From positions 1 through 64,000 of the forward strand of contig NZ_BRLB01000022.1 in NCBI RefSeq assembly GCF_027923465.1: a stretch of DNA of 64,000 nucleotides, read 5' to 3'. The stretch is from Vallitalea longa (GTDB taxonomy: Bacteria > Bacillota > Clostridia > Lachnospirales > Vallitaleaceae). A model generated the notes under the pieces. It saw nothing but the letters and a program-made list of their open reading frames with translations, did not search any database and was not told the origin of the DNA. The translations under genes were made by a program, and so were the position numbers. Shown here piece by piece: positions 54,688 through 63,421 of the stretch; position 1 is the first letter of the stretch, and every line of letters starts with the position of its first letter.

Positions 54688-55869
54688 TCAAATCTTATTA
54701 TCTATCTTTTTATTTCTTTCAAAATATGCATATTCAGGAATATCTTCACCAATCAAAGGCTTACAATATCTAATAAATGAATCAGTAACATCCATCCCAT
54801 TCTCATGGATAAACTCTTCTGGCATAACCTTTTCATCCATCATAACCTTTTCAATAGGTATCAAGAAATATTCACATTCATAAGGATCATTATTAACTCT
54901 TTTGATACCAACCATCATACCTGTATTACCATTTAATGTTGCTCTTACAGCTTCTCTTCCTGCTTCTATAGCTTCATCCCTATCAACTGAAGATTGTAAA
55001 GTAGCACAAGCTCTTCCTACGATTCCTGGTTTTTCGCTTCTTGCTTTTATTCCTAATTTCTTAATGACCAATTCTGCAAGATAAGATCCTACATCTCCAA
55101 AATATGTTGCCCTCTCAGTTTTGAAAATAGGAGGAACGATAGGTTTTCCTTGCTCATCTTTCAATCCTTCACTAGCTACTACTACAACTCCACCTAATCT
55201 ATTGTATAATTCTTCTACTTTCTCTAAGAATTCATCTTCTTTAAATGGAACTTCTGGTAATAGAATCATATGAGGTGCATCATCTTTATTTTTTCTTGCA
55301 AGAGCAGAAGCCGCTGTTATCCATCCAACATTTCTTCCCATAGCTTCTACTATTGAAACATGTATAGGCATAGCCCTTACATCTTGAGCGACTTCAGATA
55401 CAGAAGTTGCAATATATTTTGCCATACTTCCGAATCCTGGACTATGATCTGTAACTGCTAAATCATTATCAATAGTTTTAGGTATCCCCATAACTTTGAT
55501 ATCATGCTCCTTGGCTACTTTAGCTAAGTTACCACAAGCATCCATAGTTCCATTACCGCCATTGAACAACACATATTTGATATCATGTTTTATAAGAATT
55601 TCTACCATCTTCTTATATTCTTTTTCATATAATGGTGTTCTTGATGTACCAATAGCTGTAGCAGGTGTTGTCTTCAATAATTCGATTTTTTCTTGTGGTT
55701 CTTTGTTAAAATCAACAAAATCTTCATTTAAAAATCCTGCTGTACCACCTAGTGCACCGTAAATAGCTTCTATTTTCTCATTTCCCTTTGCTTCCATAAT
55801 AGCACCATATAAAGAAGCGTTGATTACTACTGTAGGTCCACCACCATGGACGATTAGCATGTTACTCAT
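54688..55869 (-). CDS. Phosphofructokinase family protein (PPi-type, GGNGT variant)
   Basis: This 393-residue PFK family protein has HGGGPTVVINASLYGAI (N-terminal loop), the central YVLFNGGNGTMDACG, GIPKTIDNDLAVTDHSPGFGS, EAMGRNVGW and EKPGIVGRACATLQSSVDR. PKTIDND and EAMGRN are typical of the PPi-dependent or group III branch. The GGDG/GGDD motif is GGNGT, with Asn replacing the metal-contacting Asp. The phosphoryl donor and sugar phosphate are therefore uncertain. First gene of the cluster after the regulator; SD AAGGAGG, with a LacI-type operator 22 bases upstream of the start. Confidence 0.82.
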   Translation of the reverse strand: MSNMLIVHGGGPTVVINASLYGAIMEAKGNEKIEAIYGALGGTAGFLNEDFVDFNKEPQEKIELLKTTPATAIGTSRTPLYEKEYKKMVEILIKHDIKYVLFNGGNGTMDACGNLAKVAKEHDIKVMGIPKTIDNDLAVTDHSPGFGSMAKYIATSVSEVAQDVRAMPIHVSIVEAMGRNVGWITAASALARKNKDDAPHMILLPEVPFKEDEFLEKVEELYNRLGGVVVVASEGLKDEQGKPIVPPIFKTERATYFGDVGSYLAELVIKKLGIKARSEKPGIVGRACATLQSSVDRDEAIEAGREAVRATLNGNTGMMVGIKRVNNDPYECEYFLIPIEKVMMDEKVMPEEFIHENGMDVTDSFIRYCKPLIGEDIPEYAYFERNKKIDNKI

Positions 55870-55890
55870 GAAATGTTTCCTCCTTTTGTA

Positions 55891-55902
55891 CCAAACGTTT
55901 GG
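55891..55902. promoter_or_regulatory. LacI-type operator of the kinase-like gene
   Basis: CCAAACGTTTGG is a perfect 12-bp palindrome with the central CG of LacI-family sites. It is just downstream of the promoter at 55916-55944. Confidence 0.8.
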
Positions 55903-55915
55903 ATATATAATAAAA

Positions 55916-55944
55916 ATTATAAGAGCTAATTATGCTTAACTCAA
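55916..55944 (-). promoter_or_regulatory. Promoter of the kinase/isomerase/racemase operon
   Basis: TTGAGT (55939-55944), a 17-base spacer and TATAAT (55916-55921) on the minus strand, with the operator 14 bases downstream of the -10 box. Confidence 0.8.
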
Positions 55945-55989
55945 TCTTACGACTATTCACTTAATATAGAAGTAATAAATGATTAATTA

Positions 55990-57045
55990 TCAATTTATAG
56001 CTCTACAACTTTCTCTTTCAATTAGTGCGAAAGGTACATTAACTCTTACAGGTAGAGTATGACCATTTTCAATCTTATCTATAAGCATCTTTACTGCAAA
56101 TTTTCCTAATTCTACTTTCGGTACTTTTATAGTTGTTAACCCTGGTGTAACATATTCTGATAACTCTATATCATCAAGTCCTATTATTGATATATCTTGT
56201 GGTACTCTTATATTATTTTTATGAAGAGCTTTCATCGCTCCAATAGCTACTAAATCATTAGCACAAAAAACTGCTGTTGGTAATTTATCTTTTCCTAACC
56301 TGTTAATCATGTTTTCCATTCCAGAAAATCCATCAGCTGAAGAAAGTTCTACATCTTCTATATAAGCTTTATCAACAGGTATAGAATGTCTATTTAAAGT
56401 ATCCAAATACCCTTCGTATCTATGTTCATTAACTACCTTTTCTATTTCTTTTGTCGAACCTATGAATCCGATATTTCTATGGTTCAAATTAATTAAATGT
56501 TCAACTGCACTCATTGCTCCCTTATATCCATCACATATAACTTCATCAAAACCTGCATCTACATAGTTGACTCCAGCATAAACAATGTTACTTATATTTT
56601 GTTTCAGAAAATTAAGAACATCTTTACTGAATCTTCCAAGTATAACAGCCCCATCTACAGGATTAGAGGTCAAATTATTATATAATGCCGAAAATGACAT
56701 GTCGCATGATGAAAATGAATATCCTAACACGTATCCTCTTTTTGAAACTTCATCTTGGATACCTCTAGCTATCTGTGAGAAAAAAGGATCATTATATGTG
56801 TCCCTAGTTGATGTAAAAATACATCCGATTGCTCTTGTATTAGTATTCTCTATAATACTTTCATTACCCTTAATCAAATTCCTTGCATTTTGATTAGGAA
56901 CATATCCAAGTTCTCTTACTATTCTCCAAACTTTATCCTGAGTCTCTTTACTAGCAGGTTTATTGGTATCATTATTAATTACTCTTGATACAGTCGATAT
57001 AGAAACATTTGCTTTTTTAGCAATTTCTTTCAATGTTACGGACAT
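55990..57045 (-). CDS. LacI family transcriptional regulator
   Basis: This LacI/GalR protein of about 352 residues has an N-terminal helix-turn-helix (TLKEIAKKANVSISTVSRVIN, about 3-23) with hinge helix region. A periplasmic-binding-protein-like sensor domain follows (AIGCIFTSTRD, PTAVFCANDLVAIGAMKAL, ISIIGLDDIELSEYVTPGLTTI). ATG 57045 is chosen, with GAGGG 7 bases upstream; the longest ORF adds 19 residues without an SD. It sits upstream of the sugar cluster, and sites related to CCAA-CG-TTGG occur at both its own promoter and that of the kinase-like gene. Inducer is probably a sugar or sugar phosphate. Confidence 0.9.
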   Translation of the reverse strand: MSVTLKEIAKKANVSISTVSRVINNDTNKPASKETQDKVWRIVRELGYVPNQNARNLIKGNESIIENTNTRAIGCIFTSTRDTYNDPFFSQIARGIQDEVSKRGYVLGYSFSSCDMSFSALYNNLTSNPVDGAVILGRFSKDVLNFLKQNISNIVYAGVNYVDAGFDEVICDGYKGAMSAVEHLINLNHRNIGFIGSTKEIEKVVNEHRYEGYLDTLNRHSIPVDKAYIEDVELSSADGFSGMENMINRLGKDKLPTAVFCANDLVAIGAMKALHKNNIRVPQDISIIGLDDIELSEYVTPGLTTIKVPKVELGKFAVKMLIDKIENGHTLPVRVNVPFALIERESCRAIN

Positions 57046-57075
57046 AAAAAAACCCTCAATTCTTTTTGTAAAAAC

Positions 57076-57095
57076 TAATCCAATCGTTTGGATTA
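57076..57095. promoter_or_regulatory. LacI-type operator at the regulator's own promoter
   Basis: TAATCCAATCGTTTGGATTA has perfect 8-base arms around a CG-centred core and shares CCAA...TTGG with the site at 55891-55902. This indicates autoregulation. Confidence 0.7.
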
Positions 57096-57409
57096 ATTTC
57101 ATTATAGCATTTCAGTTTTTTATTGTCAATTATTTATTAAATTATATATGTAGTTATCTTATAATAATGCCTCTATATGAATTATCATGATAAAATCTAT
57201 ATGGAAAAATTATAAAAATTATAAATATACAATTAAAACATCATCCAAAGCCTTTATTCATAATAATGGCTCTGTTATTTGTAAAGTTATTATACTATTA
57301 TATTTAATAGTTTTTTGCCTTTAAATTACTAATTATATTTAAATAGTTTTTATTATATATATATTTTAATACATGTTAAATTTATTGTTTTATTTTCCGA
57401 ATAAATTTC
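57096..57409. other. AT-rich divergent gap (LacI gene/exported protein pair)
   Basis: No ORF or RNA gene was recognised. The regulator's promoter must lie near 57076-57130. Confidence 0.3.
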
Positions 57410-57438
57410 TTGACATTTATGTATTACAAATGTATAAT
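57410..57438 (+). promoter_or_regulatory. Consensus promoter of the two-gene exported protein unit
   Basis: TTGACA (57410-57415), a 17-base spacer and TATAAT (57433-57438), both boxes perfect. Confidence 0.88.
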
Positions 57439-57444
57439 TATGCA

Positions 57445-57459
57445 TGTTAGGTCCTAACA
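57445..57459. promoter_or_regulatory. Operator at the transcription start
   Basis: TGTTAG-GTC-CTAACA is a perfect inverted repeat 7 bases after the -10 box, where a repressor would block initiation. The regulator is unknown. Confidence 0.6.
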
Positions 57460-57495
57460 GATTATAATGTAATATTTTAATAAGAGGTGTTATAT

Positions 57496-57936
57496 TTGAA
57501 AAAATACTCTGCATTTAAAAAGATTTTATTATTAATTATTATAATTTTACTTATTATAATGATATTTTATACATCAACAAAAAAAGAAACTAACTATGAT
57601 TATATATTTAAAGGTGAAAATAGTGATTGGATAGTAGAATTATTCATAAACAGAGATACTGACAACCAAATAACTATGGTTACTAATTTCACTTATAAAA
57701 AAAATTTATCTAATCTTTTAAACAAAAAAATAATTTTATGCATAAAAACTCCTTACGATTCTACAACCTTGACTTATAATTACTCAAAGTTAAATGACAT
57801 CCCGAAGAAATTCACTTCGACTTCAATAAGTAAAAATTCAGCCAATATGCTAATTAATATTAATAATTCAATTACTGCACATATTGAAATTAATGGATTA
57901 CTTGAAAAATTTGAATTAAAACCATTAAAAAAATAA
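57496..57936 (+). CDS. Small membrane-anchored hypothetical protein
   Basis: The protein has about 146 residues starting at TTG 57496, 8 bases after AGAGG; the GTG at 57487 overlaps the SD. One N-terminal transmembrane segment (about 9-26) is followed by an external beta-rich part (YDYIFKGENSDWIVELFINR, MVTNFTYKKN, LNINNSITAHIEINGLLEKF-like strands). No known domain. First gene of a two-gene unit behind a consensus promoter with an operator. Function unknown. Confidence 0.65.
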   Translation: MKKYSAFKKILLLIIIILLIIMIFYTSTKKETNYDYIFKGENSDWIVELFINRDTDNQITMVTNFTYKKNLSNLLNKKIILCIKTPYDSTTLTYNYSKLNDIPKKFTSTSISKNSANMLININNSITAHIEINGLLEKFELKPLKK

Positions 57937-57965
57937 TAAACTATCTATAAAAAGGAGCATGAAAA

Positions 57966-58757
57966 ATGAAAAAAAATATAAGTATTTCTTTAATGATAAT
58001 ATTAATTTTTATCTCAGTAAATGTACCTGTTTCTGCAAATAACTCAAATAATTTACATCTAATATACAAAAGTAAAGAAATTATAGATGATGAAACTCTC
58101 ATATATAAAATTAATAATAATATTAGTGATAAAAGAAATAAAATAGTTGATAAAGATTTTATAAAAATTGATGGTAATAATGACTTAAAAGTTTCTGATA
58201 TAAAAGAAACTACTCAATTATTAATAACAGAAAAAAATAACAATACCATGTCAAATACCTATGTCACAAATGCATATATTAGTGTTAGAAAGAATTCAGA
58301 ATCAACTAATGATGATACTAGTATATCAAAAGAAACTTGGGATGGTAGTTATTCTTTCTCTTATAAATTAACATTATATTATAAAGAAATATCCTATAAT
58401 GGAAATACATATACAGATCCTATAAAAGTTGTTTCAAAAATTTTAGACCATACTGATAGTTCTGTTAGAATAACTCGAATGCATAGTAAAATAGGCTCAG
58501 GTTTAGTTGCTTTTAATACAGAACTTGAAAAAATTGGGTTAAATAATAAAGTATATGAAGGTACAAAAACTGATGATATTTGTTTACAACCAGGAACCAC
58601 ATTAACTGTTAACGATAAACAAAATTATTTTTTTGAAACAAGTACCACTCACCAATTTGTTGCATGTAATGTATACTTTACATGCAAAAGAGGTACCGGT
58701 CAATTTACTATAAGTAATCAAATATTATTCGGCTCGTTTCCACAATTAGAATTATAA
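57966..58757 (+). CDS. Secreted hypothetical protein
   Basis: The 263-residue protein has a clear signal peptide (MKKNISISLMIILIFISVNV, cleavage probably after VSA). The mature part is Asn/Ser/Thr-rich, with Tyr-rich strands (ETWDGSYSFSYKLTLYYKEI) and, near the end, three cysteines in DICLQPG and FVACNVYFTCKRGTGQF. No named domain is recognised. SD AAAGGAG. It is co-transcribed with the membrane protein 29 bases upstream, a likely partner. Terminated at 58789-58830. Confidence 0.65.
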   Translation: MKKNISISLMIILIFISVNVPVSANNSNNLHLIYKSKEIIDDETLIYKINNNISDKRNKIVDKDFIKIDGNNDLKVSDIKETTQLLITEKNNNTMSNTYVTNAYISVRKNSESTNDDTSISKETWDGSYSFSYKLTLYYKEISYNGNTYTDPIKVVSKILDHTDSSVRITRMHSKIGSGLVAFNTELEKIGLNNKVYEGTKTDDICLQPGTTLTVNDKQNYFFETSTTHQFVACNVYFTCKRGTGQFTISNQILFGSFPQLEL

Positions 58758-58788
58758 TTCAAATGTTATTATATTACATTTGCAACTT

Positions 58789-58830
58789 ATGTTTCGGTAT
58801 CATATTATTAAAAAATTTGATACCGAACAT
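58789..58830 (+). terminator. Terminator of the exported protein unit
   Basis: ATGTT(t)CGGTATCA pairs with TGATACCGAACAT (one bulge), followed by CTTTTTTATT. Confidence 0.85.
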
Positions 58831-58895
58831 CTTTTTTATTTTCTAACTATACAGTTGTTGTACAGCATTACTTAATACCTCTAACTATATAAAAT

Positions 58896-59993
58896 CTACT
58901 TAGGTGGTAGACACACAATTAGCTCCAATTCCTCACTACCATTATTTACCCATGTAATCTCTTTAGCTTCATAAGGTAAAAATATTTCATCCCCTTGATT
59001 CAAGCTTAATTCTTCTCCATTACATAATAATGTCCCATTACCTTTTAGAACTACTGCTACTGCAAAATTATCCTTTTTATTGAAAGATAATGTTTTTCTG
59101 ACTAATATCTTTTCCATACTAAATAATTTAGTATCTTCTTCATCTATCAAACTGATAACTTTAGCATCATCAATATCTAATAGGATTTTTGGTGTAAGCT
59201 TGTATCTATCTATAATATTATCTCTACTAAGACCTTCATAGTTAAAGCATTCAAACATTCTGTCAAAACCTACTCCTTGGTGACAAGAAAAGTCATCTAT
59301 CTTTCTACCATCAGGTGCACTCTTCTCTACTCTAATGGTATAATCAGTAGGTTCCTGAATCTCTATAAGGAAACATCCTGCTCCTATAGCATGTGGAACT
59401 CCACCTTCAATTAAATAGACATCCCCTTCTTTTACTGGTATTTTATGCATAGTATCTTCTAGATCTTTAATGTCTTGTAACTCAAATAATTTTTTGTAGT
59501 CTTGTTTGTTAATACCTTCTTTAAACCCTATCAGTATATAAGGTTCTTCTCCTTTAATATTTCTGCCCCCTATTATATACCAGGCTTCAGTTTTTCCGAA
59601 AGGAGAATCAAATAATTTTCTTGCCATTTCTTTATTAGGATGAACCTGTATTATCAATCTAGAAAAGGCATCTAGCGCCTTTACTAATATGGCTAGACTT
59701 GTACCATATTTCTCACAATGTTCTATTCCCAAAAAATCTTCTGGTGATGATTCAATTACTTCTTTTAACGTAATCTCTTTACCATCTATTGATAACTTAC
59801 TTAATCCTTCATTATCTTTTCTTTCTTTACTTCTCACATCTACCAATGAAGCAATCCATCTTTCTCCATAATGATTATCTTCACAAATGGATTTACCTTC
59901 CCATTCATCAATTGATTTACCTCCAAGAAAAGGTCTATATACTCTGTTTTTGATTAATTTCATTGGTACTTTTGATAAATACTTATAATCCAT
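58896..59993 (-). CDS. manA: Mannose-6-phosphate isomerase, class I
   Basis: This cupin-type isomerase of about 365 residues is zinc-dependent and converts mannose 6-phosphate to fructose 6-phosphate. Zinc ligands are visible in LIIQVHPNKEMARKLF (Gln/His), GKTEAWYII (Glu) and VYLIEGGVPHAIGAGCFLIEIQEPTDYTIRV (His; about 197-227). It begins MDYKYLSKVPMKLIKNRVYRPFLGGK. ATG 59993 follows AGGAGG; the longer reading from TTG overlaps it. It starts 10 bases after the response-regulator stop, so it is the last gene of the ABC/two-component operon, an unusual partner. Confidence 0.9.
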   Translation of the reverse strand: MDYKYLSKVPMKLIKNRVYRPFLGGKSIDEWEGKSICEDNHYGERWIASLVDVRSKERKDNEGLSKLSIDGKEITLKEVIESSPEDFLGIEHCEKYGTSLAILVKALDAFSRLIIQVHPNKEMARKLFDSPFGKTEAWYIIGGRNIKGEEPYILIGFKEGINKQDYKKLFELQDIKDLEDTMHKIPVKEGDVYLIEGGVPHAIGAGCFLIEIQEPTDYTIRVEKSAPDGRKIDDFSCHQGVGFDRMFECFNYEGLSRDNIIDRYKLTPKILLDIDDAKVISLIDEEDTKLFSMEKILVRKTLSFNKKDNFAVAVVLKGNGTLLCNGEELSLNQGDEIFLPYEAKEITWVNNGSEELELIVCLPPK

Positions 59994-60003
59994 AAATTCC
60001 TCC

Positions 60004-60681
60004 TTACTCAAATAGATACTCTATCTGTAATTTTCTTATCATAGATACGATTTCTTTAGTTCTTCTCTTCTGGAATTTCTTCAATAAGCTGTTAATCTGA
60101 GATTTTATTGTAACAACTTCTACATGTCTGTTTTTAGCGATTTCTGATACCTTCATGCTCATTAATAATAATTTGATTAGTTCTCGTTCTGTAGGTGTCA
60201 GTTTTGAAATTATATCAAATACGAATAATAGACTTTCTTCATTACGTTTCATCCTAGAGAATTCATTTCTTATCTTGGCTGCAATATTAGAACGAATAAC
60301 TGATTTACCTTTTACAGCATTTCTGATACTCTCAAGAATCTCTTCATAGGGGGAAGATTTTACAACATAATCAACTGCTCCCGTTGCGAATGCATTGAAT
60401 ACCGTCTCATCATCTTCATGAATTGTAAGAAATACTATAGCGATATTAGAATGATATTGTAAAATATTCTGAGCCGCTTCTATACCGTCATGATATTTTT
60501 CCATTTCTATATCCATTAGGATAAGATCAACATCTTTATTATCTGCTATTTCTATGACTTCTCTTCCATTTGCAGCTGCACCAACTACAATCATATCATC
60601 TTCATTGTTTACAAGCTCGCAAAAATCTTCTCTCAACACCTTAATATCTTCTGCAATAGCAACTTTAACTTTATCCGACAT
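60004..60681 (-). CDS. Response regulator, NarL/LuxR-type
   Basis: This two-domain regulator has about 225 residues. The receiver domain (1-120) has acidic VAIAEDIKVL, the phosphorylation site D57 in DLILMDIEM, IVFLTIHEDD and the Lys in YVVKSSP. The C-terminal LuxR-like helix-turn-helix (about 155-215) has LTPTERELIKLLLMSMKVSEIAKNRHVEVVTIKSQINSLLKKF (across about 158-200). ATG 60681 (MSDKVKV) lies 8 bases after AAGGA. Pairs with the histidine kinase encoded 56 bases upstream. Targets unknown; the operon itself is the obvious candidate. Confidence 0.87.
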   Translation of the reverse strand: MSDKVKVAIAEDIKVLREDFCELVNNEDDMIVVGAAANGREVIEIADNKDVDLILMDIEMEKYHDGIEAAQNILQYHSNIAIVFLTIHEDDETVFNAFATGAVDYVVKSSPYEEILESIRNAVKGKSVIRSNIAAKIRNEFSRMKRNEESLLFVFDIISKLTPTERELIKLLLMSMKVSEIAKNRHVEVVTIKSQINSLLKKFQKRRTKEIVSMIRKLQIEYLFE

Positions 60682-60737
60682 CTTCATCATCCTTACTGAT
60701 TATTTCTTCATATGTCAATATGCTCTCATCTGTAATA

Positions 60738-62249
60738 TCAAAACTTAGGCTCACTCATTTTTTTATCTGTCTTATAGATAGGTAAAAATATAAAGAAAGT
60801 CGTTCCTACATTAACCTCACTCTCTGTCCTTATATAGCCAAATTGTGATTTAATAATCTGCTGTGCATAAGAAAGTCCGATACCCCAGTTATAATTAGTA
60901 TTTTTGTTAGTATAGAATGGATCAAATATTTTATTTATTTTATTTTTCTCAATTCCAATACCATTATCAACAATCTCTATAACACACCAAGTACTTTCAA
61001 AGTGACAGTCAATAATTAACTTACCCAGTTCATTACTGTTCTTAGCTTTAATGGCATCTATACTATTTTTAATAATATTATATAATGCTTCAGTAAGATG
61101 GGCAATATCACCTAATACAATCTTATCTTCAAAATCTTTTACTAGAAAAAATACATCTTCAGGAAACTCCCCTGTCTTATTCAATGCAGATTTTATTGCT
61201 TGTCTCACTGATATGGGCTTAAGCTGCATTGTATTCGATTTGAAAGTTCTATATAACACATCCATTCTTGCCAACATTTGCTCATTCAGTTGCTCTAATG
61301 CATTAATGTTTTTCTCTATCTTCTCTATTTCAATAGATTCATTATTTATCAGATTTCTTGTACGTCTTAATAATACTCTTGTGGATAATAATTGATTTTT
61401 AATACCATGAGTAAAAATTCTAGCACCCATATGAGCTGTTTTCAATTTTCTTTCCAAAAATAAATCTGGTTTTCCTATCTGCTCTTCGATTTTTGAATAA
61501 TTCCATAAGAAAACAAAACCTATTCCTATAAATAAAACTGCTACAGAAATGATGACGTACCAAGGAAGTAACGCAACTGATGATTGCAACATAGCAAAAG
61601 TTGAATACAGATATCCAAGGGTATTGGGATCCGATATCTGCATTGTACCAAAAAAGCCAAATAAATAAAATAATACATTTATACTTAACACAGCAGCAAG
61701 AATATATTTTAGTTGTTTCTTGAAATAAGGTATATTTATTTTCTTGTATTTCATATAAATAAGTATTATGCTTATAACAGTATAGATAACGATAAAAATT
61801 CTAGATATATTATTAATGAGATGATATCTATGTACAAAAAACTTCCTATATAGACTTGGATAATACCATATAGTATGTATTATAGGAAAAATTGAGACTA
61901 AAGCATACCACTTCTTATTATCTTTTATATTCTTATTGAAATATACTTTTATACCGAAACATAAATTAGAATAAATGAATATTGACCTGCCCATAACGAT
62001 AAACATACTTAATTTATCCAAAGGTATAGGCGAATACATAAGATAATCCATTATATTTTTGTGAAGAAAAAGTAAAATATAAACGTCTTTAGATACTCCT
62101 CCGTTTTTAGCATAATAATACATATACCCTAATACAACAAAAAAGCATCCAATATACAATGCCAACATCCAAAAAGATAACATATTTTTTAGTTTAATAA
62201 AAAAGTAAAACATACAACCTATTAAGAGAATTAATATTATAATAATCAT
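60738..62249 (-). CDS. Sensor histidine kinase with multi-helix membrane sensor
   Basis: The 503-residue kinase has about eight N-terminal transmembrane helices (residues 1-250), a short coiled region and a dimerisation part with the probable phosphoacceptor H281 in FTHGIKNQLLSTRVLLRR. A HATPase domain follows with EALYNIIKNSIDAI (N box), VDNGIGI (G1) and NWGIGLSYAQQII (G2). HGIKNQL is not the classic HExxN/P H-box. The sensor has no recognised ligand domain. It lies 55 bases after the ABC substrate-binding protein gene, hinting that the two sense the same compound. SD AAGGAGA. Confidence 0.85.
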   Translation of the reverse strand: MIIIILILLIGCMFYFFIKLKNMLSFWMLALYIGCFFVVLGYMYYYAKNGGVSKDVYILLFLHKNIMDYLMYSPIPLDKLSMFIVMGRSIFIYSNLCFGIKVYFNKNIKDNKKWYALVSIFPIIHTIWYYPSLYRKFFVHRYHLINNISRIFIVIYTVISIILIYMKYKKINIPYFKKQLKYILAAVLSINVLFYLFGFFGTMQISDPNTLGYLYSTFAMLQSSVALLPWYVIISVAVLFIGIGFVFLWNYSKIEEQIGKPDLFLERKLKTAHMGARIFTHGIKNQLLSTRVLLRRTRNLINNESIEIEKIEKNINALEQLNEQMLARMDVLYRTFKSNTMQLKPISVRQAIKSALNKTGEFPEDVFFLVKDFEDKIVLGDIAHLTEALYNIIKNSIDAIKAKNSNELGKLIIDCHFESTWCVIEIVDNGIGIEKNKINKIFDPFYTNKNTNYNWGIGLSYAQQIIKSQFGYIRTESEVNVGTTFFIFLPIYKTDKKMSEPKF

Positions 62250-62272
62250 TTTCTTCTCCTTATTCTAGTATA

Positions 62273-62291
62273 GGGCTGTCATAGACAGCCC
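62273..62291 (-). other. Hairpin between the substrate-binding protein and kinase genes
   Basis: GGGCTGTC/GACAGCCC is an 8-bp GC-rich stem with a 3-base loop. No T-run follows on minus, so it may stabilise the transporter mRNA or lower expression of the kinase genes. It shares GGCTGTC with the terminator at 52059-52096. Confidence 0.6.
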
Positions 62292-62304
62292 AACTAATAT
62301 TGAA

Positions 62305-63399
62305 TTATTTTAATGATTCTTCAATAATATCAGTTCTAACAAATTCTTCTACAGGAACTTTTTCTTCAATTTTACCTGTTTTTAAGAATAATTTTTCAAG
62401 ACCTTCAAACCACTTTATGATATCTCCTGATTCTATCGCATCACTTATTTTACTGGATGTCATCATAATCATTTGATTAGCTTCTACCTTAGCACTATCT
62501 TTTTCAACATCTTCAACCTTTTCAAGTGCCCAATCTATCGCTTCATCAACATTATCAACTCTATAATCCATTGCTTTGTAAAGACCTTTAACAAATTTTA
62601 TTACAGTATCCTTATTCTTCTCAATATATTTTGGTGTCGCTATCCAGCTTGAAGGGAAAACATAATCAGGCATAAAATCTTCATTTTTAGCCAATTCCAC
62701 AACTTCATCTTCTCCTAGACTCTCTACAGCTTTTAGAGTATATGGCGCCCAGATGGCAGCTGCATCAACTTGTCCTGAAATATATGCTGAAACTGCACCC
62801 GCTATATCCATGTTTACAACTTTGACTTTTTCTCTTGGAACACCTGCTTTTTTTAGAGCTAAATCAAAAACTGTTTCTCCTGAAGTTCCAAGAGGAACTG
62901 CAACTTTTTTCCCAACTAAATCTTCAATACTTTCAATACCTGTTTCTTTCCTAGTTAATAATCTATCTGAATTACCTAATGCATCTATTGCAATTAAATC
63001 TACTTGTCCTTCTATTGCTAGAAAATGTGCACCCATTCCGATATATCCGATATCTATATCTCCTGAAACCATTGCTGCTATTTCAGGTGGACCACTTGTA
63101 AATTTTTTTAACTCTATTTCAAGACCCTGCTCTTCAAATACACCTGTTTTGATACCTGTCATGATTGCAGTAGCTCCACCCATATTAGGATGATAAGCTA
63201 TTTTTAATTTCTTTAGCTTCTCTGGTTTTTCTTCTGCATCCTTAGTAACATCTTCGCCTTTATCTTTTACATTTTCATTATCTGTTATTTCAACAGCACT
63301 TTTAGAATCCGATTTTGTTTCTTCTTTTTTGCCACTACATCCAACAAATAAACTCATTACTAATACAATAGATAACAAAACTCCTAATAATTTTTTCAT
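62305..63399 (-). CDS. ABC transporter substrate-binding lipoprotein, NitT/TauT type
   Basis: The 364-residue lipoprotein (lipobox SLFVGC, Cys 21) has a charged spacer and an SsuA/TauA-like domain: KLKIAYHPNMGGATAIMTGIKTGVFEEQGLEIELKKF (about 65-101), MVSGDIDIGYIGMGAHF, KKVAVPLGTSGETVFDLAL and GQVDAAAIWAPYTLKAVE. It captures a small organic compound (sulfonates, nitrate, pyrimidines or aromatics are known in the family); ligand not determinable. 22 bases after the ATPase gene. SD AAGGAGAG. Confidence 0.85.
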   Translation of the reverse strand: MKKLLGVLLSIVLVMSLFVGCSGKKEETKSDSKSAVEITDNENVKDKGEDVTKDAEEKPEKLKKLKIAYHPNMGGATAIMTGIKTGVFEEQGLEIELKKFTSGPPEIAAMVSGDIDIGYIGMGAHFLAIEGQVDLIAIDALGNSDRLLTRKETGIESIEDLVGKKVAVPLGTSGETVFDLALKKAGVPREKVKVVNMDIAGAVSAYISGQVDAAAIWAPYTLKAVESLGEDEVVELAKNEDFMPDYVFPSSWIATPKYIEKNKDTVIKFVKGLYKAMDYRVDNVDEAIDWALEKVEDVEKDSAKVEANQMIMMTSSKISDAIESGDIIKWFEGLEKLFLKTGKIEEKVPVEEFVRTDIIEESLK

Positions 63400-63421
63400 A
63401 AAGTAATCTCTCCTTAGAAAT

